DNA of 64,000 bases from Aquincola tertiaricarbonis. GTDB taxonomy: Bacteria; Pseudomonadota; Gammaproteobacteria; Burkholderiales; Burkholderiaceae_C. The DNA lies in assembly GCF_023573145.1 (NCBI RefSeq), contig NZ_CP097635.1, positions 1,922,001 through 1,986,000 on the forward strand, given 5' to 3'. Numbering within the stretch: the first letter of the stretch is position 1; each line of letters starts with the position of its first letter. The position numbers were made by a program, and so were the translations under genes. The notes beneath the pieces were generated by a model. That model was not told where the DNA came from and ran no database searches. It saw only the letters and a list, made by a program, of their open reading frames with translations. Shown piece after piece: positions 28,603 to 36,417 of the stretch.

Positions 28603-29141
28603 GGCTTGGTGGGAGGCTGAGCCTCGAAGATGAGGCAGGTGGTGGTCGCGTGTGCGTAAAGTGTGCCATCGGCACCCACCAGCCTGCCTTCGGCGGTGGC
28701 AATGCGCCCACCGCGGTGAATGACTTCGCCCACCGCGCGCACCAGCGGCACCTTGTGGGTGATGGCCTTCACGTAGTTGATCTTCAGCTCCAGCGTGGTG
28801 TAGGTCTTGCCCGGCTCCATCAGCGTGTGCACCGCGCAGCCCACGGCAGAGTCGAGCAGCGTGGCAATCCAGCCGCCGTGCACCGTGCCCAGCGGGTTGT
28901 AGTGGTCGAACTTGGGCTGCCCTTGGAACACCGCGCGGCCTTCGGCCAGATCCACGATGACGAAGCCCAGGGTGCGTGAGATGGGCGCACGCGGCAGCTC
29001 ACCCGCCACCATGGCCTGCAGGATCTGCAGGCCGCTGCGGCCCACCACCTGGTCGGGCCGCGCCACGCCCACCTCGTGCTGCCGAGCTTCCACTTCCTGT
29101 TGTCGGGCCTGCCAGTCGGCCAGGGTGTCTGCAGTGTTCAT
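28599..29141 (-). CDS. PaaI-like hotdog-fold thioesterase
   Basis: A 180-residue acyl-CoA thioesterase-like protein. The hotdog signature is visible in [31 protein letters not shown] (its core [15 protein letters not shown]), followed by [14 protein letters not shown] and [27 protein letters not shown] with the catalytic Asp in LLDSA matches the PaaI group. The ATG at 29141 has GGAG at ideal spacing; an in-frame ATG at 29153 lies five bases from the operator. It leads a two-gene unit with gloA, controlled by the MarR-family operator at 29158. Substrate unknown. Confidence 0.87.
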   Translation of the reverse strand: MNTADTLADWQARQQEVEARQHEVGVARPDQVVGRSGLQILQAMVAGELPRAPISRTLGFVIVDLAEGRAVFQGQPKFDHYNPLGTVHGGWIATLLDSAVGCAVHTLMEPGKTYTTLELKINYVKAITHKVPLVRAVGEVIHRGGRIATAEGRLVGADGTLYAHATTTCLIFEAQPPTKP

Positions 29142-29157
29142 CGGGGTCTCCATTGCT

Positions 29158-29182
29158 TGTACCTGCAACGATTGTAGGTACA
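29158..29182. promoter_or_regulatory. MarR-type operator, 25-bp near-perfect palindrome
   Basis: Left arm TGTACCTGCAA (29158-29168), three-base centre, right arm TTGTAGGTACA (29172-29182); ten of the eleven positions are complementary. It lies exactly between the divergent thioesterase and MarR-family genes, nine bases from the MarR start codon, where binding would block both. This is the best operator candidate in the window. Confidence 0.8.
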
Positions 29183-29191
29183 CTGATCGCC

Positions 29192-29647
29192 ATGGGCCAA
29201 GAACTTTCCACCGTCCGCCCGCAGGGCTGTACCCACATGAAGGTGCGCCAGATCTCGCGCCTGGTGGGCCGCTACTACGACGAGGCGCATGGCAACGCCA
29301 CGGGACTCAAGAGCACGCAGTACGCGCTGCTGTCCTTCGTGCTCAAGCTCGGTCCGCTGCGCCCCGGCGACCTGGCGCAGGCCATGCGGCTGGATGCCTC
29401 CACGCTCAGTCGCAACCTGCAGCCCTTGGTGGCGCAGGGCTGGGTGCGCCTGCAGCCGGGTGACGACGCACGCAGCCGGCTGGTCGAGATCACCGACACC
29501 GGCCGCGCCGTGCGTGAGCAGAGCCAGCGCGCCTGGAAGAAGGCGCAGCTGAAGGTGAACGCCGTGCTGGGGCCTGAGCGGGTGGTGGCCCTGCATGAGC
29601 TGCTCGACGAGTGCATCGGGCTGCTGGAAGCGGCCGAGGACGCCTGA
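29192..29647 (+). CDS. MarR-family transcriptional regulator
   Basis: A 151-residue winged-helix regulator. After an N-terminal helix region (MKVRQISRLVGRYYDEA) come the helix-turn-helix and wing: LRPGDLAQAMRLDASTLSRNLQPLVAQGWV and DARSRLVEITDTGRAV, both standard MarR features. The start MGQELSTVRPQG at 29192 is preferred since the longer frame is antisense to the thioesterase and spans the operator. It probably represses itself and the divergent thioesterase-gloA pair. Its ligand may be an aromatic or acyl compound, but nothing in the sequence shows which. Confidence 0.88.
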   Translation: MGQELSTVRPQGCTHMKVRQISRLVGRYYDEAHGNATGLKSTQYALLSFVLKLGPLRPGDLAQAMRLDASTLSRNLQPLVAQGWVRLQPGDDARSRLVEITDTGRAVREQSQRAWKKAQLKVNAVLGPERVVALHELLDECIGLLEAAEDA

Positions 29648-29707
29648 TTCACCCGCGCCCAGTGTTGCAATTGCCATGAACCAGCGTCGGGTGGCGGGCG
29701 GGTTGCC

Positions 29708-29713
29708 TACAAT
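29708..29713 (+). promoter_or_regulatory. Candidate -10 element ahead of the Mn2+ riboswitch
   Basis: TACAAT is a five-of-six match to the sigma70 -10 box and lies about ten bases before the riboswitch begins, the right distance for transcription to start at the aptamer. No good -35 hexamer is visible at 17 bases, so it may be a weak or extended promoter. Confidence 0.5.
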
Positions 29714-29721
29714 GTGCGCTG

Positions 29722-29866
29722 TCATTGGGGAGTAGCTGCCCTCCACCTGCCGGCCCATGCCGGCAGTGCTTTGAGAGGGGCTTGCGTCAACAGACTTGCA
29801 TCGGCGGGGCCACCCGCGGGGCATGGCGCAAGCGATCCGCCGGATTTTGCGAGACCTTTGGCCGTG
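29722..29866 (+). promoter_or_regulatory. yybP-ykoY (mntP-type) manganese riboswitch
   Basis: The aptamer's conserved segments appear in order: TTGGGGAGTAGC at 29725, CGTCAACAGACTTG near 29786, and GCGAGACCTTTGGCC near 29849. These are the family's three invariant blocks, separated by variable hairpins (for example CTGCCGGCCCATGCCGGCAG). Members sense Mn2+ and control exporters; here the downstream gene encodes an UPF0016/GDT1 exporter, an expected partner. Past the aptamer, GGCCGG (29879-29884) can pair with CCGGCC (29914-29919), directly beside the GGAG ribosome site (29920-29923), suggesting control of translation. Confidence 0.92.
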
Positions 29867-29931
29867 GCGACTCCGATTGGCCGGGGATGCGCTGCGGTCA
29901 ATAGCGTCCATGTCCGGCCGGAGCCACCCTT

Positions 29932-30489
29932 TTGGAAGCCTTTCTCGTCTCAACCGGTATCGTCGCCCTCGCTGAAATGGGCGACAAGACCCAGCTGCTC
30001 TCGCTGGTGCTCGCCGCGCGGTTCCGCCGCCCCTGGCCCATCATCGCGGGCATCTTCGTCGCCACCGTCTTCAACCATGCCGCCGCCGGCGCGCTGGGCG
30101 CCTGGATCACCAACCTGGCCGGCCCGGACGTGATGCGCTGGGTGCTGGGCATCTCGTTCCTGGCGATGGCGGTGTGGACCCTGATCCCCGACAAGCTGGA
30201 CGACGAGGACACCAAGGCGCCGCGCCTGGGTGTGTTCGGCGCCACCGTCGTGGCCTTCTTCCTGGCCGAGATGGGCGACAAGACCCAGATCGCCACTGTC
30301 GCGCTGGCCGCCCGCTATGACGCCATCGTGGGCGTGGTGCTGGGCACCACGCTGGGGATGATGCTGGCCAATGCGCCGGTGGTGCTGCTCGGCGACAAGG
30401 TCACCAAGAAGGTGCCCATCCGCGTCATCCACGTCATCGCGGCGGCCATCTTCGCGGTGCTGGGCGTGGTGGCCCTGATCTCCGGCTAG
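29932..30489 (+). CDS. UPF0016/GDT1-family manganese exporter (MneA-like)
   Basis: A 185-residue inner-membrane protein made of two homologous halves of three helices. Each half carries the family motif E-x-G-D-K-T/S: ALAEMGDKTQLLSLVLAARF in the first and FLAEMGDKTQIATVALAARY in the second. Relatives (yeast Gdt1, TMEM165, bacterial MneA) move Mn2+ or Ca2+ in exchange for protons. The start is TTG at 29932, with GGAG eight bases upstream; the first residues EAFLVSTGIVALAEMGDK match family N-termini. Control by the upstream Mn2+ riboswitch strongly supports manganese export. Confidence 0.93.
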   Translation: MEAFLVSTGIVALAEMGDKTQLLSLVLAARFRRPWPIIAGIFVATVFNHAAAGALGAWITNLAGPDVMRWVLGISFLAMAVWTLIPDKLDDEDTKAPRLGVFGATVVAFFLAEMGDKTQIATVALAARYDAIVGVVLGTTLGMMLANAPVVLLGDKVTKKVPIRVIHVIAAAIFAVLGVVALISG

Positions 30490-30490
30490 T

Positions 30491-30500
30491 TGTCTAGACA
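30491..30500. repeat. CTAG palindrome, copy 1
   Basis: TGTCTAGACA, perfect ten-base palindrome, between the ends of the convergent exporter and SDR genes. The SDR stop codon (TAG on the minus strand, 30494-30496) lies inside it. See the related copies at 36317, 42147, 44749 and 48926. Confidence 0.6.
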
Positions 30501-31288
30501 GGTACGGTGTAGTTCAGCGTCATGCGGCCGCCGTCCACCACCACGATCTCGCCGGTGACGTAGCTGGCGGCATCGCTCAGCAGCCAGGCGGCGACGTCGG
30601 CCACCTCGGCGGGCTCGCCCAGGCGCTTCATCGGCGTGCGGCTCATGATGCGGGCCTTGGCTTCTTCGCTGGTCAGCACCGCGCTGCGCGCCAGCTCGGT
30701 GGCGATGGTGCCGGGCGCCACCGCATTGACGCGGATGCCGTGGTCCACCAGGCCCAGCGCCATCACCCGCGTCAGCTGGTCGATGGCGCCCTTGCTGGCG
30801 TTGTAGCTGGCGATGCTGGGAATGGCCAGCCGGCCGTTGACCGAGCTCATGTTGACGATGGCGCCGCCGCCGTGGGCCGCCATCAGCCGCGCCACCGCCT
30901 GGCCCACCAGGAACGAGCCCTTGAGGTTGACGGCGATCACCGCGTCCCAGTCGGCTTCGGTGATGTCCAGGAAGTCGGCCGCGCGGAAGATGCCGGCGTT
31001 GTTGACCAGCGCGTTCACCGGGCCCAGTGCGCCCACGGTGGCGGCCAGGGCCGCATCCACCTGGGCCTTGCTGGCCACGTCGCAGTGCTGGTAGATCACC
31101 CGTGCGCCGTCGGCTTGCAGCCCCTGCGCCAGTGCCTCGCCGCGGGCATCGTCCACGTCCCACAGTGCCACGGCGGCGCCTTCTCGCAGCAGCCGGCGGG
31201 CGCAGGCTTCACCGATGCCTTGCGAGGCACCGGTGACCACGGCCACGCGGCCACGCAGCCCGAAGTTGATCTCGTCACGCGGGTTCAT
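30494..31288 (-). CDS. Short-chain dehydrogenase/reductase
   Basis: A 264-residue NAD(P)-dependent oxidoreductase of the classical SDR family. Seen in order: the cofactor motif VAVVTGASQGIGEACARRLL, an Asp-rich second strand (ALWDVDDARGE) that favours NAD, LVNNAGIFRAADF, INM-type IVNMSSVNGRLA, the active-site pair YNASKGAIDQLTR (Y-x3-K), and VDGGRMTLNY. The start at 31288 has GGAGAG upstream. It follows the MBL-fold gene by 11 bases, so both form an operon. Substrate cannot be told from sequence; a hydroxyacid or sugar-type alcohol is possible. Confidence 0.87.
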   Translation of the reverse strand: MNPRDEINFGLRGRVAVVTGASQGIGEACARRLLREGAAVALWDVDDARGEALAQGLQADGARVIYQHCDVASKAQVDAALAATVGALGPVNALVNNAGIFRAADFLDITEADWDAVIAVNLKGSFLVGQAVARLMAAHGGGAIVNMSSVNGRLAIPSIASYNASKGAIDQLTRVMALGLVDHGIRVNAVAPGTIATELARSAVLTSEEAKARIMSRTPMKRLGEPAEVADVAAWLLSDAASYVTGEIVVVDGGRMTLNYTVPV

Positions 31289-31299
31289 GCGCTCTCCGT

Positions 31300-32247
31300 T
31301 CACCGATCCAGCCACACGGCCATGCCCTGGGCATTGAGTTCCACGTCCAGCTTCAGCAGGTCCAGCTCGGCCTCGTCGCCCTGGCGGCCGTTGGCGCGCA
31401 GGCGCTCGGCGTACATGCGGCGCAGCGCGGCCTTCAGCGCCTCGTGGCGTTCGGGGGCGTGGCGCAGCTCGGCGCCGATGGCTTCCATCTGCTGCAACTG
31501 CAGCAGGAACTCATCGGCCAGCGCCGGCACGTCGGTCACGCGGCCGTAGTGCGTGAGGTACATGCACTGCGGCTGGCTTTGCAGCAGCCGCTGCACCGAT
31601 TCACGCAGCGGCCCGGGCTCGAACTGCACCGGCGTGGCGGTGGGAAAGATCCAGGCCGTGCGGCCCGGGCGGTCGAACTCGCGGAAGCTGATGCCGAAGG
31701 TGTCGCCGGTGAACCAGCCGCGGCTGCGTTCGTCCCAGATGCAGTGGTGGTGGCGCGCATGGCCCGGCGTGTCGATCAGCCGCAGCGGCCGGCCAGCCAG
31801 GTGCAGCACCATGTCGTCTTCGCTGGACACCACCCGCTCGGCGTCCACGCCGATCACCTGGCCGTAGGAGCGGTCCATCTCCTCCTGGCCATACACGGCC
31901 AGTGCACCGGCATAGAGCACGCGTGGATCGATGAGGTGCCTTGAGCCACGCGGGTGCACCAGCACCTTGGCATGGGGCAGCGACTGCATCAGCAGGCCGA
32001 CACCGCCGGCATGGTCCAGGTGCACGTGGGTGGCGATGACGTGGTCGACGGCGTCAGGTCCCAGGCCCAGGGCCTGCAACGCGCCCAGCAGGCGCGGCAC
32101 CGCGTGGTTGGTGCCGGTGTCGATGAAGCAGGCACGGCCCGCTTCGATCATCAGGTAGGCGGCGTCGAAACGCGGCCGCTGGAAGCCGGTGTCGATGGCG
32201 TAGATGCCATCGCCCAGCGGTTCGAGGTAGTCGGGCAGGGCGGTCAT
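31300..32247 (-). CDS. MBL-fold metallohydrolase
   Basis: A 315-residue metallo-beta-lactamase-fold enzyme, first gene of a pair with the SDR. The metal-binding motif is THVHLDHAGG; further ligands are in DTPGHARHHH and WFTGDTFG, and CMYLTHYGRV. The fold begins at GIYAIDTGF and includes ACFIDTGTNHAV. The C-terminal 80 residues form a helical extension (PALADEFLLQLQQMEAIG). It resembles glyoxalase-II-like or lactonase-like hydrolases; the partner SDR gives no decisive hint. Predicted cytoplasmic, no signal peptide. Confidence 0.83.
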   Translation of the reverse strand: MTALPDYLEPLGDGIYAIDTGFQRPRFDAAYLMIEAGRACFIDTGTNHAVPRLLGALQALGLGPDAVDHVIATHVHLDHAGGVGLLMQSLPHAKVLVHPRGSRHLIDPRVLYAGALAVYGQEEMDRSYGQVIGVDAERVVSSEDDMVLHLAGRPLRLIDTPGHARHHHCIWDERSRGWFTGDTFGISFREFDRPGRTAWIFPTATPVQFEPGPLRESVQRLLQSQPQCMYLTHYGRVTDVPALADEFLLQLQQMEAIGAELRHAPERHEALKAALRRMYAERLRANGRQGDEAELDLLKLDVELNAQGMAVWLDR

Positions 32248-32309
32248 GCGGCCGATTCTGGCAGCTGCCGCCCGGGGCGGGACTGAGGGTCAGTCCCCCT
32301 GTTTTCTGA

Positions 32310-33524
32310 TCAGCCTTGGCGGGCCAGGGCTGCCCAGGCGCGGGCGATCTCGGCGGTGCCGTCGTTGCCGCCCACGCTGCGCAGCGTCTGCAGGCCCTTG
32401 GCGCGGGTGGCGGGCGATTGCAGCTGGGCCCAGCCCAGGCGCAGCTTGGCATCTTCGGGGCGCTTCAGGCTGCCCTTGGCGATGCCCTTTTCGATGAGGC
32501 CCGCGCCCTTGTCGGCCTGGCCCATCGAGGCGTACACCGTGCCCACCTTCACCAGCTCGTTGCCGTCCTTGGCCGCGGCGGCTTCGGTCTCGGCCTTGGC
32601 CAGGCCGGCCTTGGTTTCTTCCTGCTGCTTGAGCACCAGGTCGCGCAGTCGCTTGTGGCGCTCGGCCTCGGCGCCGGTGCCCAGTGCGCCGCTGGCAAAG
32701 CCCTTGTCGACGATGGCCTTGGCCTCGTCGGGCAGGCCGGCCTGCAGCGACAGCTGGGCCATCTCCATGTACTGCTCGGTGGTGGTGATCAGCCCGTTGG
32801 CCAGCTTCAGCCGCATCACGTCCAGCGACAGCCGCGACGAGAAGCCCGGCTTGCGCTGCACGTTGTTGAGGTAGGCGCTCCAGTAGTCCTTCTTCGGATA
32901 GTGGAGGATCAGCTTCTCGAGCGCGGTGGCGTGGCCGGCCGCGTTGTTGGTGCGCTGGTAGGCGTCGGCCAGGCGCAGCAGGTCGTCTTCGGCGGGCTTG
33001 CGGCCAGCCTGCTCGGCGGCGGCCACGGCCGCGCCGGCGTCGCGGGCCACGGCGGCATAGTCGCCGCTCTGGGCCTGCACATAGGCGATCAGCTGGTTGA
33101 GCTGGGCGCTGTTGCTGCCGGCGGCCTTGGCCTTTTGCGCCCATTCGCCGGTCTTGGCCCAGTTCTTGGCCTGCGAGTAGGCAAAGGCCAGCGACTCGGC
33201 CACCTGTGCCTGCTCGGCCCCACTCAACTTGCCCGAGGCGTACACCGACTCGAAGGCATTGATCGCGGCCTGCGTATCGCCCGCGCGCTGGGCGGCAGCG
33301 CCGCGCATGCGGTCGATCGTCAGCTGCTCGGCGGCGGTCTTGTTGCCCACGGCGTCGGCCTCGCGCACCTTGGCCAGCGCTTCCTTGGCCTTGCCGGCCT
33401 TCAGCAGCTCACCGGCCTGCTGCAGCGGCTTGCCGATTTCAGGGCGCAGTTGCTGCGCACCGGCGTGGGCCACGAGGCCCGCGGCCAGCAGCGCGGCGGT
33501 CAGTGCTTTGAGGGTGTTTCGCAT
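32310..33524 (-). CDS. Periplasmic TPR-type protein of the TonB system
   Basis: A 404-residue protein with a clear signal peptide (MRNTLKALTAALLAAGLVAHAGAQ, cleavage after HAGA). The mature part is all helical with Ala-rich, TPR-like units: GELLKAGKAKEALAKVREAD, AQRAGDTQAAINAFESVYASG, LADAYQRTNNAAGHATALEKL. It is the last gene downstream of tonB-exbB-exbD-exbD. TPR proteins in that position are known in several TonB clusters and may act as accessory or scaffolding factors. The exact role is unproven. It begins 18 bases after the second exbD. Confidence 0.8.
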   Translation of the reverse strand: MRNTLKALTAALLAAGLVAHAGAQQLRPEIGKPLQQAGELLKAGKAKEALAKVREADAVGNKTAAEQLTIDRMRGAAAQRAGDTQAAINAFESVYASGKLSGAEQAQVAESLAFAYSQAKNWAKTGEWAQKAKAAGSNSAQLNQLIAYVQAQSGDYAAVARDAGAAVAAAEQAGRKPAEDDLLRLADAYQRTNNAAGHATALEKLILHYPKKDYWSAYLNNVQRKPGFSSRLSLDVMRLKLANGLITTTEQYMEMAQLSLQAGLPDEAKAIVDKGFASGALGTGAEAERHKRLRDLVLKQQEETKAGLAKAETEAAAAKDGNELVKVGTVYASMGQADKGAGLIEKGIAKGSLKRPEDAKLRLGWAQLQSPATRAKGLQTLRSVGGNDGTAEIARAWAALARQG

Positions 33525-33542
33525 GGGGACACTTCAGTCAAA

Positions 33543-33971
33543 TCAGTTCGTGAACTGCTCGTTGCCGACCAGGCCGATCTTGGTCACGCCCAGCCGCTGC
33601 GCACTGGCCATCACCCCGGCCACGTGCTTGTAGGTCACCAGCTTGTTGGGGCGCAGGTGCACCTCGGGCTGGTCGGGCAGGGCCGCGATCTGGGCCAGGC
33701 GGTTGTCCAGGTCGGCGCGGCCGTTGACGATCTCGCCGTTCCAGCCGATGGTGCCGTCGAAGTCCACGTCGATGCGCACCACCTCGGGCGGCTTGGGCGG
33801 CGGCGGCGCGTTGCTGGGCACCGGCATGTTCATCTTCACCGCGTGCGTCTGGATGGGGATGGTGATGATGAACATGATCAGCAGCACCAGCATCACGTCG
33901 ATCAGCGGCGTGGTGTTGATGTCGACCATCACTTCGTCGTCGCCACCGCCGCTGCCTACATTCATTGCCAT
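33543..33971 (-). CDS. exbD: ExbD-family biopolymer transport protein (second copy)
   Basis: A 142-residue inner-membrane protein with one N-terminal helix carrying the proton-conducting Asp: VDINTTPLIDVMLVLLIMFI. The periplasmic part includes the family blocks VRIDVDFDGTIGWNGE and PEVHLRPNKLVTYKHVAGVM. It is a paralogue of the preceding ExbD (33981), nine bases upstream of it. The paired ExbDs would form the TonB-energising motor with ExbB. Confidence 0.93.
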   Translation of the reverse strand: MAMNVGSGGGDDEVMVDINTTPLIDVMLVLLIMFIITIPIQTHAVKMNMPVPSNAPPPPKPPEVVRIDVDFDGTIGWNGEIVNGRADLDNRLAQIAALPDQPEVHLRPNKLVTYKHVAGVMASAQRLGVTKIGLVGNEQFTN

Positions 33972-33980
33972 GTGAGTCTC

Positions 33981-34421
33981 CTAGCGGCCTGCGGCAACGC
34001 CGGCGGGCGGCTCGGTGATGAAGCCGACCTTGTGGATGCCTGCACGCTGGCAGGCCACCACCACGCGGCCGACGGCCTCGTAGCGCACTTCGGCGTCGCC
34101 GCGGATGTGCACTTCGGGCTGGGGTTCCTTGACGGCCGAGTCCTTCAGCCGTGCGACCAGGGTCTCGATGTCGGGCAGCCGCTCGACACCCCAGTACACA
34201 TCGCCTTCACGGTCGACGGCCAGCACGATGTTCTCGGGCTTGGTCTGCGTCGGGACGTTCTTTTCCTTCGGCAGGTCGAGCTTGATCGACTGCGTGACCA
34301 CCGGGATGGTGATCAGGAAGATGATCAGCAGCACCAGCATCACGTCGACCAGCGGCGTGGTGTTGATGCTGGAGTTCAGCGCTTCTTCGCCGTCGTCGCC
34401 CGATGAGATGTTCATCGCCAT
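33981..34421 (-). CDS. exbD: ExbD-family biopolymer transport protein (first copy)
   Basis: A 146-residue ExbD with SSINTTPLVDVMLVLLIIFLI, including the essential Asp, and a periplasmic segment with PENIVLAVDREGDVYWGVE and QPEVHIRGDAEVRYEAVGRVV. It differs from the second copy in the loop after the helix (LPKEKNVPTQTKPEN versus a proline-rich PVPSNAPPPPKPP). Two unlike ExbDs in tandem are common in Burkholderiales and Xanthomonas-type TonB systems. Start ATG at 34421 lies 28 bases after exbB. Confidence 0.93.
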   Translation of the reverse strand: MAMNISSGDDGEEALNSSINTTPLVDVMLVLLIIFLITIPVVTQSIKLDLPKEKNVPTQTKPENIVLAVDREGDVYWGVERLPDIETLVARLKDSAVKEPQPEVHIRGDAEVRYEAVGRVVVACQRAGIHKVGFITEPPAGVAAGR

Positions 34422-34449
34422 GATCGGCTCCTAATGAACGAGCTAGGGC

Positions 34450-35274
34450 TTATCGTTTTCCGGCGATAAGGACGTTGTGCAGGTCGCTGCTGAACGAGCG
34501 CACCTTTTCCATCGCGCTCTTGTTGCGGCGGATCAGCCAGTTGTAGCCCATCACCGCGGGCACCGCGACGGCCAGGCCGATGGCGGTCATGATCAGCGCT
34601 TCACCCACGGGGCCGGCCACCTTGTCGATCGAGGCCTGGCCCGAGATGCCGATGGCGGTCAGTGCGTGGTAGATGCCCCAGACGGTACCGAACAGGCCGA
34701 CGAACGGTGCGGTGGAGCCGACGGTGGCCAGGAAGGCCAGGCCATCCTGCAGGCGGCTCTGGATGTTGTCGACAGCGCGTTGCATGCTCATCGTCACCCA
34801 GGTGTGCAGGTCGATCTGTTCGACCAGCGTGCCTTCGTGGTGCTCGCTGGCGGTCAGGCCCTGCTCGGCGATGTAGCGGAAGGCGCTGCCCTTTTCCAGG
34901 CTGTCGGCACCGGCGCGCACGCTGCCCGCGGTCCAGAAGGTCTTGCCGGCGGCCTCGGCGGCCTTCATCAGCTTCTGCTGCTCGAACAGCTTGGTGAAGA
35001 TGATGTACCAGCTGCCCATGCTCATGATGACCATGATGATCAGCGTGCCCTTGGCGACGAAGTCGCCTTGCGCCCACAGCGCGCCCAGGCCATAGGGGTT
35101 CTCGACCACTTCGTTGGCCACCGCGGGGGTGATGGCGGGCGCAGCCGGCGCCTCGGTGGCGGCGGCCGGGGCCGGCTCGGAGGCGGCCTGGGCGAAGGCG
35201 ACGGTGGCAGGAGCCAGGGCGGCGGTGGTGGCGACGGCCAGCACGACCGCACGCAGGAACTTGGTCAGGGACAT
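34450..35274 (-). CDS. exbB: ExbB/TolQ/MotA-family proton channel protein
   Basis: A 274-residue ExbB with a signal-like N-terminus and Ala/Pro-rich stretch (to about residue 55), as in the longer ExbB form. Three membrane helices follow: GTLIIMVIMSMGSWYIIFTKL, LAFLATVGSTAPFVGLFGTVWGI and GEALIMTAIGLAVAVPAVMGY. The last two contain the family-defining TVGSTAPFVGLFGTVWG and IGLAVAVPA. It forms the pentameric channel around ExbD. It lies between tonB and the exbDs. Confidence 0.95.
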   Translation of the reverse strand: MSLTKFLRAVVLAVATTAALAPATVAFAQAASEPAPAAATEAPAAPAITPAVANEVVENPYGLGALWAQGDFVAKGTLIIMVIMSMGSWYIIFTKLFEQQKLMKAAEAAGKTFWTAGSVRAGADSLEKGSAFRYIAEQGLTASEHHEGTLVEQIDLHTWVTMSMQRAVDNIQSRLQDGLAFLATVGSTAPFVGLFGTVWGIYHALTAIGISGQASIDKVAGPVGEALIMTAIGLAVAVPAVMGYNWLIRRNKSAMEKVRSFSSDLHNVLIAGKR

Positions 35275-35358
35275 GGGATTTACTCCGACGGGAACAGGGG
35301 GCGGCCGGCAGGCGCCGGCGCGCGGGTTGAACGGGATGGAGGAGGGCGGTGCGGGCCG

Positions 35359-36045
35359 CTACTCGATCTTCCAGACGTACTCGACGGTGGCGATGGCGCC
35401 GCCGATGGGCTTGCCTTCCGGATCGGTGCCCGGACGGAACGGGCACTTGCCCAGCGCTTCGACGGCCGCGGCATCGAGCGCGCGGTGTTCACGCGTCGGG
35501 CCCGAGGACTTCTCGATCTCGGCCTTGGCCACCTTGCCGGTGGCGTCGATGGTGAAGCGGATGCGGGTGGTGCCGGTGGCCTCGGCGCGCAGCGCAGCGC
35601 GGGTGTATTCCGGCTTCTCGCAGGAAGACACGTCGATGCGGGCCGGAGTGCCCACGCGCGGCGGGGCCGGCGGTGCGGGCGGCGCCGGGGGCGCGGCCGG
35701 CGACGGCGCGGGCGCGATGTTCACCGGCGCAGGCGGCGGGGCCACCTGGGTGGTGGTGATCGTCGGGGCCGGGGTCGGCGGCGGCGCCACGTTGATCTCG
35801 GGCGGCGGCACGTAGCTCGGCGGCGGGGGCGCGAGCTTGGGCGGCGGCGGCAGGTTCTCCGGAGGCGGCGGAGGCGGCTTCACCTCCTCGATGATCTTCG
35901 TCTCGATCGGTGCCTTGATCACCTCCACCACCTTGCGAGCCAGCCCACTGACGAGCGCCCAACCGAGGAGCAGGTGCATCAACACCACAATGCCAAAGCC
36001 GACCAGATGGTTGCTGGGTCGGCGCTGCTGTTCAGCAAAATCCAC
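35359..36045 (-). CDS. tonB: Energy transducer TonB
   Basis: A 228-residue TonB with one N-terminal membrane helix (LVGFGIVVLMHLLLGWALVSG), then a proline-rich periplasmic linker of about 90 residues (repeated PPPP, PAP and PPA motifs), and a C-terminal domain (about 150-228) with EYTRAALRAEATGTTRIRFTID and VEALGKCPFRPGTDPEGKPI. It spans the periplasm and drives outer-membrane receptors, plausibly including the ZnuD-type receptor at 21.3 kb. The start is GTG at 36045 with GGAGGAATTTGA upstream. It leads the tonB-exbB-exbD-exbD-TPR set. Confidence 0.93.
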   Translation of the reverse strand: MDFAEQQRRPSNHLVGFGIVVLMHLLLGWALVSGLARKVVEVIKAPIETKIIEEVKPPPPPPENLPPPPKLAPPPPSYVPPPEINVAPPPTPAPTITTTQVAPPPAPVNIAPAPSPAAPPAPPAPPAPPRVGTPARIDVSSCEKPEYTRAALRAEATGTTRIRFTIDATGKVAKAEIEKSSGPTREHRALDAAAVEALGKCPFRPGTDPEGKPIGGAIATVEYVWKIE

Positions 36046-36316
36046 TCAAATTCCTCCAGGTCCGGCCGTTGTCGGCGGACTGCCTTAATGCTGCTGCTAC
36101 CTTGTGGGTGGCCTGGGCGCGCCGTTCGCGAAGCCGCGGACTATAGACGCAAACGCCCGGGGCTCCGGCTGGGGGTTGACCCTCAGCGGCACGTTACAGC
36201 GTGGCAGCGCAAGCAAATTAGGGGCCTGCCCCCAAGACACCGCCCCTGCCTCCGACCGTCCGCGCGCCACCCTACCGCAACGAAGTGCCGCTGCGCTACC
36301 GTTTGTAAGCGGGGGG

Positions 36317-36332
36317 ACCTGTCTAGACAGGT
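36317..36332. repeat. CTAG palindrome, copy 2 (16 bp)
   Basis: ACCTGTCTAGACAGGT is a perfect 16-base palindrome, the longest of the five related CTAG-centred copies. It lies 271 bases from the tonB start and 141 bases from the desaturase start, so it could serve either divergent promoter. Confidence 0.65.
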
Positions 36333-36403
36333 GAACCAGCCGCTGGACCATGGGCAGCGGATTTTGCCGAACGGGTAAAGCTTGCGCGGTGGCCGCCCGC
36401 TTG

Positions 36404-36417
36404 TTGACGCGGGTCAA
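36404..36417 (+). promoter_or_regulatory. FNR/Anr-type box upstream of the desaturase
   Basis: TTGACGCGGGTCAA is a perfect inverted repeat of the form TTGAC-N4-GTCAA, matching the FNR/Anr consensus TTGAY-N4-RTCAA. Its centre is 63 bases before the ATG. A TAGCCT at 36440-36445 would be a weak -10 box with the box at about -41.5, the class II activator position. Oxygen-responsive control of an oxygen-requiring desaturase would be sensible. Confidence 0.55.
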
